A stretch of DNA of 64,000 nucleotides, taken from the NCBI RefSeq assembly GCF_000421465.1, contig NZ_ATXB01000001.1, forward strand, positions 1,240,001 to 1,304,000, given 5' to 3'. The notes under the pieces are model-generated. The model was not told where the DNA came from. It was given only the letters and a program-made list of their open reading frames with translations, and made no database searches. A program made the translations under genes and the position numbers. The DNA is from Methylohalobius crimeensis 10Ki. GTDB taxonomy: Bacteria; Pseudomonadota; Gammaproteobacteria; Methylococcales; Methylothermaceae. Within the stretch, counting starts at the first letter, position 1. Every line of letters starts with the position of its first letter. Below, one piece after another: positions 44,573-53,059 of the stretch.

Positions 44573-45108
44573 ACGACAGGCCGCTCATTCGAAATTCGAC
44601 TTTGTTGGTTGCCTTATTGTCGTTGAGCTTATCCGTCTCTTCCACGGCGGCGGAAACGGGTAGGATGTCAGGCATGACCGCCGCCCATAATGCGGCGCGA
44701 GCCGAGGTGGGTGTTCCTCCTTTGAAATGGTCGGATGCTTTGGCCGCTTATGCCCAACAGTGGGCGGATCATCTGGCACGTCGCAACGGCTGCAAGCTTA
44801 AACATCGCTCGAATGGCAAGTATGGCGAAAATCTCTACTGGTCCAGCGCGGTGCGATGGTCGGATGGGAGAAGAGAACTGAAGGCGCTGACCGCTTCGCG
44901 GGTGGTCGCCCAGTGGGTGTCGGAAAAACAGGATTACGACTATGCCGGCAATCGCTGTTCAGGCGCCATGTGCGGTCATTACACGCAAATTGTATGGCGC
45001 GATACGCGCAGGTTGGGTTGCGGCATGGCGGTTTGTCCCAGCCGGGGACAGATCTGGGTATGCAATTACGATCCGCCCGGTAATTATGTGGGCCAGCGGC
45101 CCTGGTAG
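44569..45108 (+). CDS. Secreted CAP/SCP-domain protein
   Basis: A 179-residue exported CAP superfamily protein (related to PR-1). Signal peptide of about 28 residues (LLVALLSLSLSVSSTAA). Motifs: MTAAHNAARAEVGVPPLKWSDAL (CAP helix 1, His in AAHNAAR), KYGENLYWS, SAMCGHYTQIVWRDTRRLGCGMA (CAP1 signature) and WVCNYDPPGNYVGQRPW (CAP2). Six Cys fit disulfides. ATG 44569 overlaps the dctP stop, so it is coupled to the transporter gene. Function of bacterial CAP proteins is poorly defined; a cell-envelope role is likely. Confidence 0.92.
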   Translation: MNDRPLIRNSTLLVALLSLSLSVSSTAAETGRMSGMTAAHNAARAEVGVPPLKWSDALAAYAQQWADHLARRNGCKLKHRSNGKYGENLYWSSAVRWSDGRRELKALTASRVVAQWVSEKQDYDYAGNRCSGAMCGHYTQIVWRDTRRLGCGMAVCPSRGQIWVCNYDPPGNYVGQRPW

Positions 45109-45118
45109 AGGTCTGCCC

Positions 45119-46555
45119 TTATTTCCGAATGTGCGCAAAAGCGTCCAGCGCTTGCTTGCGGCTGGCTTTGAGGTCGACGATGGGAAGGGGATAATCGTCC
45201 CCGAGACGGATGCCCGCAGATTTCAGAGCGGTTTCTTTGGTTTCCCAAGGGGCATGAATGGAAGGGGCCGGAAGCTTGGCCAACTCCGGTACCCAACGCC
45301 GGACGTAGTTGCCCTCGGGATCGCATTTGCGCCCCTGCAGGACGGGATTGAAAATTCGAAAATAGGGGGCGGCGTCGGCGCCGCAGCCGGCGACCCACTG
45401 CCAATTCTGGCTGTTGTTGGCCAAATCCGCGTCCACCAAGGTGTCCCAGAACCAGCGCGCCCCTTCCTGCCAGGGGATGAGCAGGTTCTTGACCAGAAAC
45501 GAGGCGACCACCATCCGCACCCGATTGTGCATCCAGCCGGTGCGCCACAGCTGGCGCATCCCGGCATCCACCAGCGGAATACCGGTTTGCCCCCGCCGCC
45601 AAGCCTCGAATCGGTCGGCATGGTCATTGGCCCGGGGAAAGCGCTCGAAACGAGCATCGAGGGGCGTATCGGGCAGAGAGGGAAAGTGACAAAGAAGGGC
45701 ATGGGAAAATTCCCGCCAGCCCAGTTCGCGCAGAAACGCCGCCGCCGCCCCCGAGCCGGGTGGTGTTGCCGCTTGCGCCTCGGCGGCCACCCGCTGAGGG
45801 CTGATTTCGCCGAAATGAAGGTGCGGCGACAGCCGGGAGGTCAAGGCCAGATCGGGCCGGTCGCGTCCTTTTGAATAGTCGGGCAAGGCATGGTCCACGA
45901 ACGCCGTCAGAGCGTTCCCGGCGCCTGCCTCGCCGGGCTGCCAGCAAGCGGCGATGGAAGCATACCAAGGGGTTTTCGGGAGCAGTTTCAATGCTTCCAA
46001 GGATAGGGAGGAGATCCCGTCCGGAATGGGCGGCAAGCGATTCGGGGCCGGCCTTGCGGAGGCGGGGAGCCCCGATTTCAAACAGTTTTTCCAAAAGGGG
46101 GTGAACACACGGTAAGGGGTTCCGTCCTCTTTGACTGTCGTCTCCGGCGGATACAACAAGGCGGATTCCTTTTCCTCCACCGCGATTCCCGCCTCGCGCA
46201 GCGCCGTTTCCACCGTTCGGTCCCGCTTCCGGGCCGCCGGTTCGATCAAACGATTCCAGAATACGGTTTTAGCACCGGTTTCCCGGCACAAAGCCGGCAA
46301 TGTCCGGCGGCTCGGTCCCCGCCGCAATATCAATCGAGCTCCCTTTTGACGCAGCGACGCGTCCAAGGCCTCGAGGCTCTCGTGCAGCCACCAGCGCGAA
46401 GCGCTTCCCGGTGCCCACGGGGCTTCTTCCTCGGGGGCATGAATGTATATCGGCAAGACGGTGCGGTAATCGGCCAGAGCTGCGTGGAGAGCGGGATTGT
46501 CGGCAAGTCGCAGGTCGCGTCGGAACCATATCAGGGCGGTTGGGTTGTTTGTCAT
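45119..46555 (-). CDS. phrB: Deoxyribodipyrimidine photolyase (CPD class I)
   Basis: A 478-residue blue-light DNA repair enzyme binding FAD and an antenna cofactor. The N-terminal antenna domain begins ALIWFRRDLRLADNPAL; the FAD domain has TSRLSPHLHFGEISPQ (about 235), LGWREF (about 275), WMHNRVRMVVASFLVKNLLIPW (about 340) and GARWFWDTLVDADLANNSQNWQWVAG followed by APYFRIFNP, the family signature. ATG 46555 starts MTNNPTALIWFR; an upstream TTG at 46561 is weaker. Gene is convergent with the CAP gene, 10 bases apart. It lies close to the LitR-type light cluster, though not in the same transcript. Confidence 0.95.
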   Translation of the reverse strand: MTNNPTALIWFRRDLRLADNPALHAALADYRTVLPIYIHAPEEEAPWAPGSASRWWLHESLEALDASLRQKGARLILRRGPSRRTLPALCRETGAKTVFWNRLIEPAARKRDRTVETALREAGIAVEEKESALLYPPETTVKEDGTPYRVFTPFWKNCLKSGLPASARPAPNRLPPIPDGISSLSLEALKLLPKTPWYASIAACWQPGEAGAGNALTAFVDHALPDYSKGRDRPDLALTSRLSPHLHFGEISPQRVAAEAQAATPPGSGAAAAFLRELGWREFSHALLCHFPSLPDTPLDARFERFPRANDHADRFEAWRRGQTGIPLVDAGMRQLWRTGWMHNRVRMVVASFLVKNLLIPWQEGARWFWDTLVDADLANNSQNWQWVAGCGADAAPYFRIFNPVLQGRKCDPEGNYVRRWVPELAKLPAPSIHAPWETKETALKSAGIRLGDDYPLPIVDLKASRKQALDAFAHIRK

Positions 46556-46727
46556 CTTCAATCCGTCATTGATTGAGTGAAATATGAGTCCATCCGCGAT
46601 AAGAAGCTTTCCGGTTCGAGATTTTTCCGTGCGATGCGTCGTTGGCTTGAAAAATCATCTGGTCTGTCTTATTCGATGGTGTTTGTACGTCTAACAAGAG
46701 GCAGGCGTATAAACGGGAGATTATGAA

Positions 46728-47036
46728 ATGAAATATTTAAAGCCCTTGATTTTAGCGATGGTAGTGGCGGTATCCAGTCCGGTATTTGCCGAAGAATCGA
46801 AGCGCGTCGTGGCAACCAGCGATTACGTGGTGGATCTCGCATTGCGTCCGATAGGGTTCATCGCTACGGTTACCGGGACGGGTTTGTACATTGGCCTGAG
46901 CCCGCTAACCTTAATCTCGCATGCATTTCCCCCCCATCGGTCCTTTCAAAAACTGGGCAATTTTTTGGTCGTGACGCCGGCTAAATTTACTTTCACGCGC
47001 CCGGTGGGGGATTACACGCTTCATTCAAACTACTGA
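46728..47036 (+). CDS. Small exported protein, unknown function
   Basis: A 102-residue protein with signal peptide MKYLKPLILAMVVAVSSPVFA and cleavage before EES. The mature part has a hydrophobic stretch at about 40-65 (LALRPIGFIATVTGTGLYIGLSPLT) and a C-terminal AKFTFTRPVGDYTLHSNY, reminiscent of small proteobacterial proteins annotated as hypothetical or multidrug-related, but no clear family. ATG 46728 follows CGGGAGA. Its 3' end overlaps the convergent HAD gene by 12 bases. Confidence 0.7.
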   Translation: MKYLKPLILAMVVAVSSPVFAEESKRVVATSDYVVDLALRPIGFIATVTGTGLYIGLSPLTLISHAFPPHRSFQKLGNFLVVTPAKFTFTRPVGDYTLHSNY

Positions 47037-47738
47037 TAGGGGTTGATCCGGCAGTAACGCAAGCCAGTCAATGAGTTCATAGAGATTTCGAACCGCCGTA
47101 TCGGGCGGCGGCAGCTCCCTCGGCCATGAAGCGCCCTCGCGGTTGACCCAAACCGCGCGCATGCCCACTTCCCTGGCTGCATGGATATCCAGGTGCGGGT
47201 CGTCGCCCACGTGGACCGAATGGCCGGCTTCGACTCCGGCTTGCGCCAGAGCTTTCAGAAACATCTCCGGAGACGGTTTGGCCGCGCCCACGCCGGCCGC
47301 TGTCAGGGAAAAGTGAAAGTGGGGACCGAGTGGGGTGCATGTTACATCGGCGTTGCCGTTGGTCAGCGAAACCAGCCGGTGCGTTTGAGCCAAGGTTTCG
47401 AGTACCGGGGGGGCGTCGGGATAAGGCGTCACCCGATTGCGCGCTCGAAGAAAGATTGCCATCGCTTCATCCGCCAGTGCCAACGGATATTCGAATGCCT
47501 CGAGAAGCAGTCGGAGGGAGGCGAGCCGCACCGCGGTCATGTCGTGGGCGATGGCCGGCTGTTGTCGCATGAGTGCTTGGCGGTGGGCGCGCAGACTATT
47601 GAGGTCGTGGCTCGAGGCAAGGCGCGGGGCGCGTTGCTGAAGCCATCGGAATGCCTCGTTCTCTGCCTGCCTTAATACCGGATCGGTAGGCCAGACGGTA
47701 TTGTCCAGATCGAAGCTGATCAGGCGGATGGTGGTCAT
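47025..47738 (-). CDS. HAD-superfamily phosphatase, YigB-like
   Basis: A 237-residue HAD subfamily IA hydrolase. Motif I ISFDLDNTVWPTD (about residue 8) has the nucleophile and acid Asp; motif II LVSLTNGNAD (about 120); motif III Lys in GVGAAKPSPEMFLKAL (about 155); motif IV SVHVGDDPHLDIHAARE (about 180). It resembles YigB, a flavin-pathway phosphatase acting on 5-amino-6-(5-phosphoribitylamino)uracil, but HAD specificity cannot be settled by motifs alone. It is downstream of the 52919-to-47756 operon on the same strand. Confidence 0.9.
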   Translation of the reverse strand: MTTIRLISFDLDNTVWPTDPVLRQAENEAFRWLQQRAPRLASSHDLNSLRAHRQALMRQQPAIAHDMTAVRLASLRLLLEAFEYPLALADEAMAIFLRARNRVTPYPDAPPVLETLAQTHRLVSLTNGNADVTCTPLGPHFHFSLTAAGVGAAKPSPEMFLKALAQAGVEAGHSVHVGDDPHLDIHAAREVGMRAVWVNREGASWPRELPPPDTAVRNLYELIDWLALLPDQPLSVV

Positions 47739-47755
47739 GCGACGGATTGTACCGT

Positions 47756-48310
47756 TTATCCGCGCTTAGTCAGAAGGCTTTGGCGCAATGATTCGGAGAT
47801 GGGTTCATCCGGTCCCAGCCAGATGCCGAAATAAACCCGTGCGAAACCGGGCAGGGTGATTTCCGCCTGGAGTTCGTCGTTGAAATACAACCGGGTTCCC
47901 AGACCGGGGGCATGGCAGAGGCGGTAATGATCGCCCGGCGCAACATCGCGATAGGCTCGATGGATTGTCTCGATGGCAGGTGCCAAGCGGGTCAGAGTCG
48001 GAGGGTCGGCTTGGCGGTCAAGGATCTTGTCGGCGGCGGTCCGGATATCTTCGGCCGAGATTTCGCGCCCGTATCGGAGCACCAGACAGCGCGGTGTGTC
48101 CTCGTCGAGGACGTGTTTCTCGTCGGTTTCGGCGGGCAGATACAAGGCGGCGTCATAAACGTGCCAGATAAGGTAACGTGCCTCCCCTTGGCCCGTCAGT
48201 ACCAAGCCGTGATCGCCGTAATCGAGTCGGGTCGGCCACGGGGTAGCCGCGCCGAGGGTTTTCCCTATGAGGATCAAAAGGATAAATGAGATGAATCGCT
48301 TGGAGTGCAT
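47756..48310 (-). CDS. Chalcone isomerase-like secreted protein
   Basis: A 184-residue exported protein. Signal peptide of about 20 residues (ISFILLILIGKTLGAA). The body has the Chalcone-3-like pattern VLTGQGEARYLIWHVYDAALYLP (about 40-60), CLVLRYGREISAEDIRTAADKIL and a conserved tail FARVYFGIWLGPDEPISESLRQSLL (about 155-180). Bacterial members bind fatty acids or have unknown roles and often sit beside CFA synthase and DUF1365 genes. ATG 48310 overlaps the stop of the MFS gene (TAATG on the - strand). Confidence 0.88.
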   Translation of the reverse strand: MHSKRFISFILLILIGKTLGAATPWPTRLDYGDHGLVLTGQGEARYLIWHVYDAALYLPAETDEKHVLDEDTPRCLVLRYGREISAEDIRTAADKILDRQADPPTLTRLAPAIETIHRAYRDVAPGDHYRLCHAPGLGTRLYFNDELQAEITLPGFARVYFGIWLGPDEPISESLRQSLLTKRG

Positions 48311-49647
48311 TACTTCTCTCCGGTAGAAAGGTCGGCTTTGCGTCGTCGAATTTCTCTTTGGAGATCGAATTGGGCATGTTCGTCCAGAGGAAAGCGCCAG
48401 GCAATATAGATACAGGGCAATTTCAGCAGTACCGGCAGGCCGGCGTACAGAAATCCCAGGGCGGTGAGCGCCGAGGTGGGCTGGGTTGGGAGCGCCGGAT
48501 CGTAGCCGGCCAGCCCCAGGAGCGGAAAGGCGATCCCCACCGCCAAGGCCAAGGCCAGTTTGGTCGCCATGCCCCAGATGCCGAACAGAAGACCGGCGCG
48601 TCCGCCGCCCCCGCGGGCGGTGTCCACGTCCACCACGTCCGCCTGGATCGCCGTCGGCAGGGCCATGTCGGCGCCCAGGGTCAACCCGGTGAATGCGACG
48701 GTGACGGTGAATACGGCCAGATCGCCCGGTCCGAGCCAGGGAACGATGGTGAACGAAAGCGCCGCCACCCCCATGGAAATGGCCCAGGCTCGGTGCTTGC
48801 CGATCTTGCGGGCTAGCCCGATCCAAGCGGGGAGGGCGACGACGCCCATGCCGAAGTAGAGAATCAGGAGTGGGCCGGTGGCCTCCGGGGCTTGCATCCG
48901 TTCGGTGATGAAGAGCAAAAATAGGGTCGCCGGCAATCCGTTGGCGAGTCCGTCCAGGACATAGGCCAGAAGCAGCCGCCGCAAGGGCTGATTGCTCAGC
49001 AGCAACCGCACTCCGGCCGTCAGTGCGGGGCCTTGCAAAATCCACCTGGATTCCGAGAGTACCCTGACCGCGATCAAGACCGTCAGGGGTAGGGTCACAA
49101 CGACGCAAGTAAAAAGCAAGCGCAGCGTCGCGCCGGCGTCTTCCGCGATGCCCGCCAATGTGGGAACGGCCAGCGCCAGAAGCACTCCCAGGGCTTGAAA
49201 ACCCTCGCGGCTGGCGGCCAAACGGCTGCGTTCGTGATAATCGGGACTCAACTCCGCGCCCCAGGCAGCGTAGGGAATGCTGACCAGGGTCCATCCCAGA
49301 TAGGCCAGCAAGGTTCCCAGCAGCAGCCAGCCGGCCCCGATTCCCGCCGGCGGTAGAAACAACATCCAGATCCCGATCAGCAGCCACGGTACCCCCATGA
49401 CCATCATGCCCCGGCGGCGCCAGTTGTCCAGGGACAGTCGGTCGCTCAGCAAGCCCGCGGCCGGATCGGTGACCACGTCGAAAAGTCGCGCCGCCAGCAG
49501 AATGCTGCCTACCAAGGGTGTCCCCAGCATCAGATCGCGGGCGTAATAGGTGGGCAGGTAGACGTAAAGAGGCAGGCCCAGGATGGCCAAGGGCAACCCT
49601 GGCAAACCGTAGGCGATCAGGCGCGGCAAGGACAGCGGTTTTTTCAT
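48310..49647 (-). CDS. MFS carrier of the GPH (MelB-like) type
   Basis: A 445-residue, 12-helix transporter. The motif LLAARLFDVVTDPAAGLLSDRLSLDNWRRRG (about 45-75) is the GPH/MelB signature (DxxTDPxxGxxSDR). The central loop and second half (TRMQAPEATG-like loop, GADMALPTAIQADVVDVDT) follow the family. In this type of cluster the carrier is often present with CFA synthase, where the substrate is unknown; a sugar or lipid-linked role is equally possible. ATG 49647 lies in the end of the CFA synthase gene. Confidence 0.85.
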   Translation of the reverse strand: MKKPLSLPRLIAYGLPGLPLAILGLPLYVYLPTYYARDLMLGTPLVGSILLAARLFDVVTDPAAGLLSDRLSLDNWRRRGMMVMGVPWLLIGIWMLFLPPAGIGAGWLLLGTLLAYLGWTLVSIPYAAWGAELSPDYHERSRLAASREGFQALGVLLALAVPTLAGIAEDAGATLRLLFTCVVVTLPLTVLIAVRVLSESRWILQGPALTAGVRLLLSNQPLRRLLLAYVLDGLANGLPATLFLLFITERMQAPEATGPLLILYFGMGVVALPAWIGLARKIGKHRAWAISMGVAALSFTIVPWLGPGDLAVFTVTVAFTGLTLGADMALPTAIQADVVDVDTARGGGGRAGLLFGIWGMATKLALALAVGIAFPLLGLAGYDPALPTQPTSALTALGFLYAGLPVLLKLPCIYIAWRFPLDEHAQFDLQREIRRRKADLSTGEK

Positions 49648-50834
49648 GGGCGAGTCAGCACGAAGTGGTTGACATCCACGCGTCCGGTAACGAAGCCAGC
49701 ATAGCAATAGGCCAGGTAGTAATGCCAGAGGCGCAGGAATCTGGGGTTGCAACCGAGCGCCAAGCATAATTCTTCTTGGTTCAAGAATCGGGCGCGCCAG
49801 TGACGAAGGGTGCGGGCGTAATCGGCGCCGAAGGTGTGACGGTGAGCGACTTGTAGGCCGGCTGTTTCCGCCTGTTTTTCGAAGACCGGTACCGACGGCA
49901 GCATCCCGCCCGGAAATACATGACGCTGGATGAAATCCGCCTGGCGTCGATAAGTTTCGAAATAATGGTGATCGATGGTAATGACCTGAATCGAGGCTCG
50001 ACCACCGGGTTTTAGGACCCGGGCCAAGGTTTCGAAGTAAGTGGGCCAATACCCCTCCCCCACCGCCTCCAGCATTTCGATGGAGACGATGTGATCGAAA
50101 GTGCCGGTCAAATCCCGGTAGTCCTGCAGCTCGAGTCGAACGTAATCGGAGACTCCGGCTTTATGAACCCTTTCTCTGGCCAGGGTGAGTTGAGCGGGGG
50201 ATAGGGTAATTCCTGTGACCCGCAAACCGTGAGCGGCAGCTTCGAGACCGAAACCGCCCCAGCCGCAGCCGATTTCCAGCACTGCTTGTCCCGGTTCGGC
50301 GTCGATTGCTGCCAGATGCATCCGGTATTTACGCCGCTGAGCGACGGCCAGGGAGTCGCTGGGGGAAGCAAACCGAGCCGCCGAGTAGCTCCAGGTTTCA
50401 TCCAACCACAGCCGGTAAAATTCGTTTCCCAGGTCGTAATGGGCCTGGATGTTGCGCCGCGCTCCTGTTTTGGTGTTGACATTGAACAGGTGACGCAGAC
50501 GGTCGATCCCTCCGGCCAACCCGGTACCCTCCCCGCCCAACTCGCGCTCATTAAGCGCCAATAGGCTCAGAAGGGCGAATAGATCAGGGCTGTCCCAGTC
50601 TCCGTCCAGATAGCTCTCGCCCAGGCCCATTGCGCCTTTAAGGGCGACCTTGCCTAAAAGTTGCATCGGGCGGTGAATTTTCCAGGAAGCCTCGGGCATC
50701 CCTTCATTACCGCGGAGCTGTTCGCGGTAGCCGCTGGCAAGTTCGATTTCCAGCGTGCCTTTGGAAATGTTTTGCAGGCGTTTTAAAAAGAGTTTATCGA
50801 TTAAGGCCGGAGGACGTTGGATCGATACCGTCAT
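49644..50834 (-). CDS. cfa: Cyclopropane-fatty-acyl-phospholipid synthase
   Basis: A 396-residue SAM-dependent enzyme that adds a methylene bridge to unsaturated phospholipid acyl chains in the inner membrane. The SAM site is QAVLEIGCGWGGFGLEAA (about 170), preceded by NIQAHYDLGNEFYRLWLDETWSYSAARF, the HYDxGNxFY(x)LWLD(x)TxxYS family signature. DIVSIEMLEAVGEGYWPTYF (about 235) is the catalytic Glu region, and a C-terminal HWRARFLNQ follows. ATG 50834 starts MTVSIQRPP. It lies between the MFS and DUF1365 genes in one - strand operon. Confidence 0.94.
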   Translation of the reverse strand: MTVSIQRPPALIDKLFLKRLQNISKGTLEIELASGYREQLRGNEGMPEASWKIHRPMQLLGKVALKGAMGLGESYLDGDWDSPDLFALLSLLALNERELGGEGTGLAGGIDRLRHLFNVNTKTGARRNIQAHYDLGNEFYRLWLDETWSYSAARFASPSDSLAVAQRRKYRMHLAAIDAEPGQAVLEIGCGWGGFGLEAAAHGLRVTGITLSPAQLTLARERVHKAGVSDYVRLELQDYRDLTGTFDHIVSIEMLEAVGEGYWPTYFETLARVLKPGGRASIQVITIDHHYFETYRRQADFIQRHVFPGGMLPSVPVFEKQAETAGLQVAHRHTFGADYARTLRHWRARFLNQEELCLALGCNPRFLRLWHYYLAYCYAGFVTGRVDVNHFVLTRP

Positions 50835-50866
50835 GACTTGTCTCTTGTTTGCATGAATAAAAACGA

Positions 50867-51640
50867 TTAGCCGCCGACTTCCTGGTCGGGAGGTTCGGGT
50901 TTGTGATAGAGGGGGATTTTCTGGAGCCAAAGCTTGAGCGCCTGCCAATGGATCATGAGAATCACTTTGAAGGTGGCCAAGGGAAATCGGCACAATGCCC
51001 GCAACAGGGCGCGATCGGTGAGCGCTTCCCGGCGACCGGACTGGGTCGCGATCAGCATCAGCCGATCCTCTTGATACTCTTGAATCGAGACTTGCAGCCG
51101 CTCGGTCGGCTCTGACAGACGAAAGTGATACACCGCCTCCATGCCGATAAACGGAGAAACGTGAAAACATTTGGCCGCCTTCGAGCACAGCGGCCATTGG
51201 ATCGGGCGACCCTGTTCGTGGAGCAGATAGCCGTGCCACTCGCCGAAAGTGTTATGCACTTCCGCCAGTACCGCCCGGAGGCTGCCGTCGCGGTGACGGC
51301 AGTACCAGAGGCTGAGGGGGTTGAACACATAGCCCCACAGGCGGGGGAGGGTCAAAAGAGACACTTCCCCGCCTGCCAATCCGATACCGGCGTCTTCGAG
51401 CACCTGGTCGATCCAGGGCCTTAGCGGCCGCCCGTCTCGAGGGCCGTGGTCTCGATCGTAAAATGCCACCGGCGCCGGTCGGTTGTAACCGAACAGCTTG
51501 AGTTTTCGGTCGTATTGGGGCAGGGCGTCGAGATCCAGCAGCAGACTGAACAACCGGTAGCGGAACCGGTAGCGAACCGGGAACCGGCGCGCATGCATGA
51601 TGGAGCAGTAATACAGGGAGGCGGCGTGGGGTTCGCGCAT
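50867..51640 (-). CDS. DUF1365 family protein
   Basis: A 257-residue protein of DUF1365, a family regularly encoded between a FAD-dependent amine oxidase-like protein and cyclopropane fatty acid synthase. The pattern ASLYYCSIMHARRFPVRYRFRYRLFSLLLDLD at the start and LLTLPRLWGYVFNPLSLWYCRHRDGSLRAVLAEVHNTFGEWHGYLL (about 105-150) are highly characteristic. No known enzymatic motif; genetic context in bacteria suggests fatty-acid modification. ATG 51640 follows the next upstream stop by five bases. Confidence 0.92.
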   Translation of the reverse strand: MREPHAASLYYCSIMHARRFPVRYRFRYRLFSLLLDLDALPQYDRKLKLFGYNRPAPVAFYDRDHGPRDGRPLRPWIDQVLEDAGIGLAGGEVSLLTLPRLWGYVFNPLSLWYCRHRDGSLRAVLAEVHNTFGEWHGYLLHEQGRPIQWPLCSKAAKCFHVSPFIGMEAVYHFRLSEPTERLQVSIQEYQEDRLMLIATQSGRREALTDRALLRALCRFPLATFKVILMIHWQALKLWLQKIPLYHKPEPPDQEVGG

Positions 51641-51644
51641 TAGA

Positions 51645-52919
51645 TTATTCCTGGTCGTCCAACCAACTGGGTAAGGCATCCAAGCGGCGTGCTATCGCCA
51701 CCGCACTGGCTACCGCGTCCTCATGGAAGCCATGACCGGTATAGCTGCCCGCCAGCCAAAGCCCATCCTTTCCCTGCAAAGCTGCGATTGCATGTTGAGC
51801 CGCTAAAGCGTGGCGGTCGAACACCGGGTGTTGCCACGTGCACATGAGAAATACGCGATCTTCCCGCGGCGGTCGGAGGGGGTTGAGGCTGACGAATACG
51901 GGCCGGTTCATGGGCAGGTGCTGGAGACGGTTCATCCAATAGGTGACCGAGACCGCGTGTTGGTCTGCGTCTTCTGCGGTTAGATAATTCCAGGCGGACC
52001 AAACTTGTCGCCGTACCGGCATCAGCCCTTCATCTCGGTGCAACCAGGCGATGTTGTTTTGGTAAGGAAAAGCGGCCAGGCAGTCCCTTACTTCTTGCGG
52101 TTCATTTGCCAGCAAGGCATGGGCTTCGTCGGCATGGCAAGCCAGGATGACTTGATCGAACGTTTCCGTCTTGTTTTCCGCAGTAATATCCCAGCCTTTC
52201 GATCCCGGACGAACCGATGTCACCGGGCAATTCAGCTTCAGTTCAAACCGACCGGTCGCCAGGAGCCGTTGGACGTAACGGCGGCTTCCTCCTTCGACGG
52301 TGCGCCACTGAGGACGATTGAACAGATCGATTAAACCGTGGTTATGGAAGAAACGGCACAGGCTGAGCGCCGGAAACTCCTGCATGGTCCGAGTGGGGCA
52401 AGACCAGATCGCCGCCGCCATGGGAAGCAGATAGGCTTGGGCCAGGGGCCCGCTCAACCCCTCGCGGCATAGAAATTGGTCCAAGGTCAGTGAGTCGTCC
52501 GGATTTTCCAGCAGCCGCTTGGCGGCGCGGTTGAAGCGGATAACCTCCCCCAGCAGCCGCCAGTGGCGTGGATTGAGTAAATTGCTTCTCTGAGCGAATA
52601 ATGTATTGAGATTGTCTCCGGCCCACTCGTAACGTCCCTCATCGGTGGAGAAAGCAAAGGACATATCGGTGGGGCGGCTAGCGACCCCGAGATGGGAGAA
52701 AAGACGGGTTAAAAGGGGGTAATTACGCTCGTTATAGACAATGAACCCCGTATCCACCGCCAACTCTCCGTCGGGGCCGGGAATCTCAACCGTATGGCTG
52801 TGTCCGCCCGGACAAGCGTTCCGCTCCAAGAGCGTCACCGAATATTTCGCAGACAAAAGCCAGGCGCTAACCAGGCCTGCAACGCCTCCCCCCACAACGG
52901 CCAATCGTGGTGATGCCAT
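51645..52919 (-). CDS. FAD-dependent amine-oxidase-like oxidoreductase
   Basis: A 424-residue flavoprotein. The N terminus RLAVVGGGVAGLVSAWLLSAKYSVTLLER is the dinucleotide-binding fold, followed by GGHSHTVEIPG; VDTGFIVYNERNYPLLTRLF (about 60) and the C-terminal LWLAGSYTGHGFHEDAVASAVAIA complete the NAD(P)-binding Rossmann/amine-oxidase-like fold (COG2907). This type precedes DUF1365 and CFA synthase in many genomes and is thought to act on fatty acyl chains, though unproved here. ATG 52919 has a divergent promoter region upstream containing the TATTGTA...TACAATA dyad. Confidence 0.93.
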   Translation of the reverse strand: MASPRLAVVGGGVAGLVSAWLLSAKYSVTLLERNACPGGHSHTVEIPGPDGELAVDTGFIVYNERNYPLLTRLFSHLGVASRPTDMSFAFSTDEGRYEWAGDNLNTLFAQRSNLLNPRHWRLLGEVIRFNRAAKRLLENPDDSLTLDQFLCREGLSGPLAQAYLLPMAAAIWSCPTRTMQEFPALSLCRFFHNHGLIDLFNRPQWRTVEGGSRRYVQRLLATGRFELKLNCPVTSVRPGSKGWDITAENKTETFDQVILACHADEAHALLANEPQEVRDCLAAFPYQNNIAWLHRDEGLMPVRRQVWSAWNYLTAEDADQHAVSVTYWMNRLQHLPMNRPVFVSLNPLRPPREDRVFLMCTWQHPVFDRHALAAQHAIAALQGKDGLWLAGSYTGHGFHEDAVASAVAIARRLDALPSWLDDQE

Positions 52920-52946
52920 AAGCACTCCGTAAATGTTTTGAATAAC

Positions 52947-52977
52947 TATTGTATATAATTTTCCAATCTGTACAATA
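52947..52977. promoter_or_regulatory. Divergent promoter/operator dyad TATTGTA-N17-TACAATA
   Basis: A 7-bp inverted repeat (52947-52953 with 52971-52977) 17 bases apart supplies -35/-10-like hexamers in both directions: TTGTAT/TACAAT on + and TTGTAC/TACAAT on -, each with 16-base spacing. It stands between the 52919 (-) and 53060 (+) genes. A MerR-type activator usually binds such a dyad between -35 and -10. The same TTGTATA element recurs at 57632-57649. Confidence 0.6.
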
Positions 52978-53059
52978 TTTTTGTGGCGAACATTTACGCT
53001 TGCTTTCAAGTTGAAAAGCAGGTTTCATCATTAACCAAGCCAGAAGAAGGGCGGGAGCT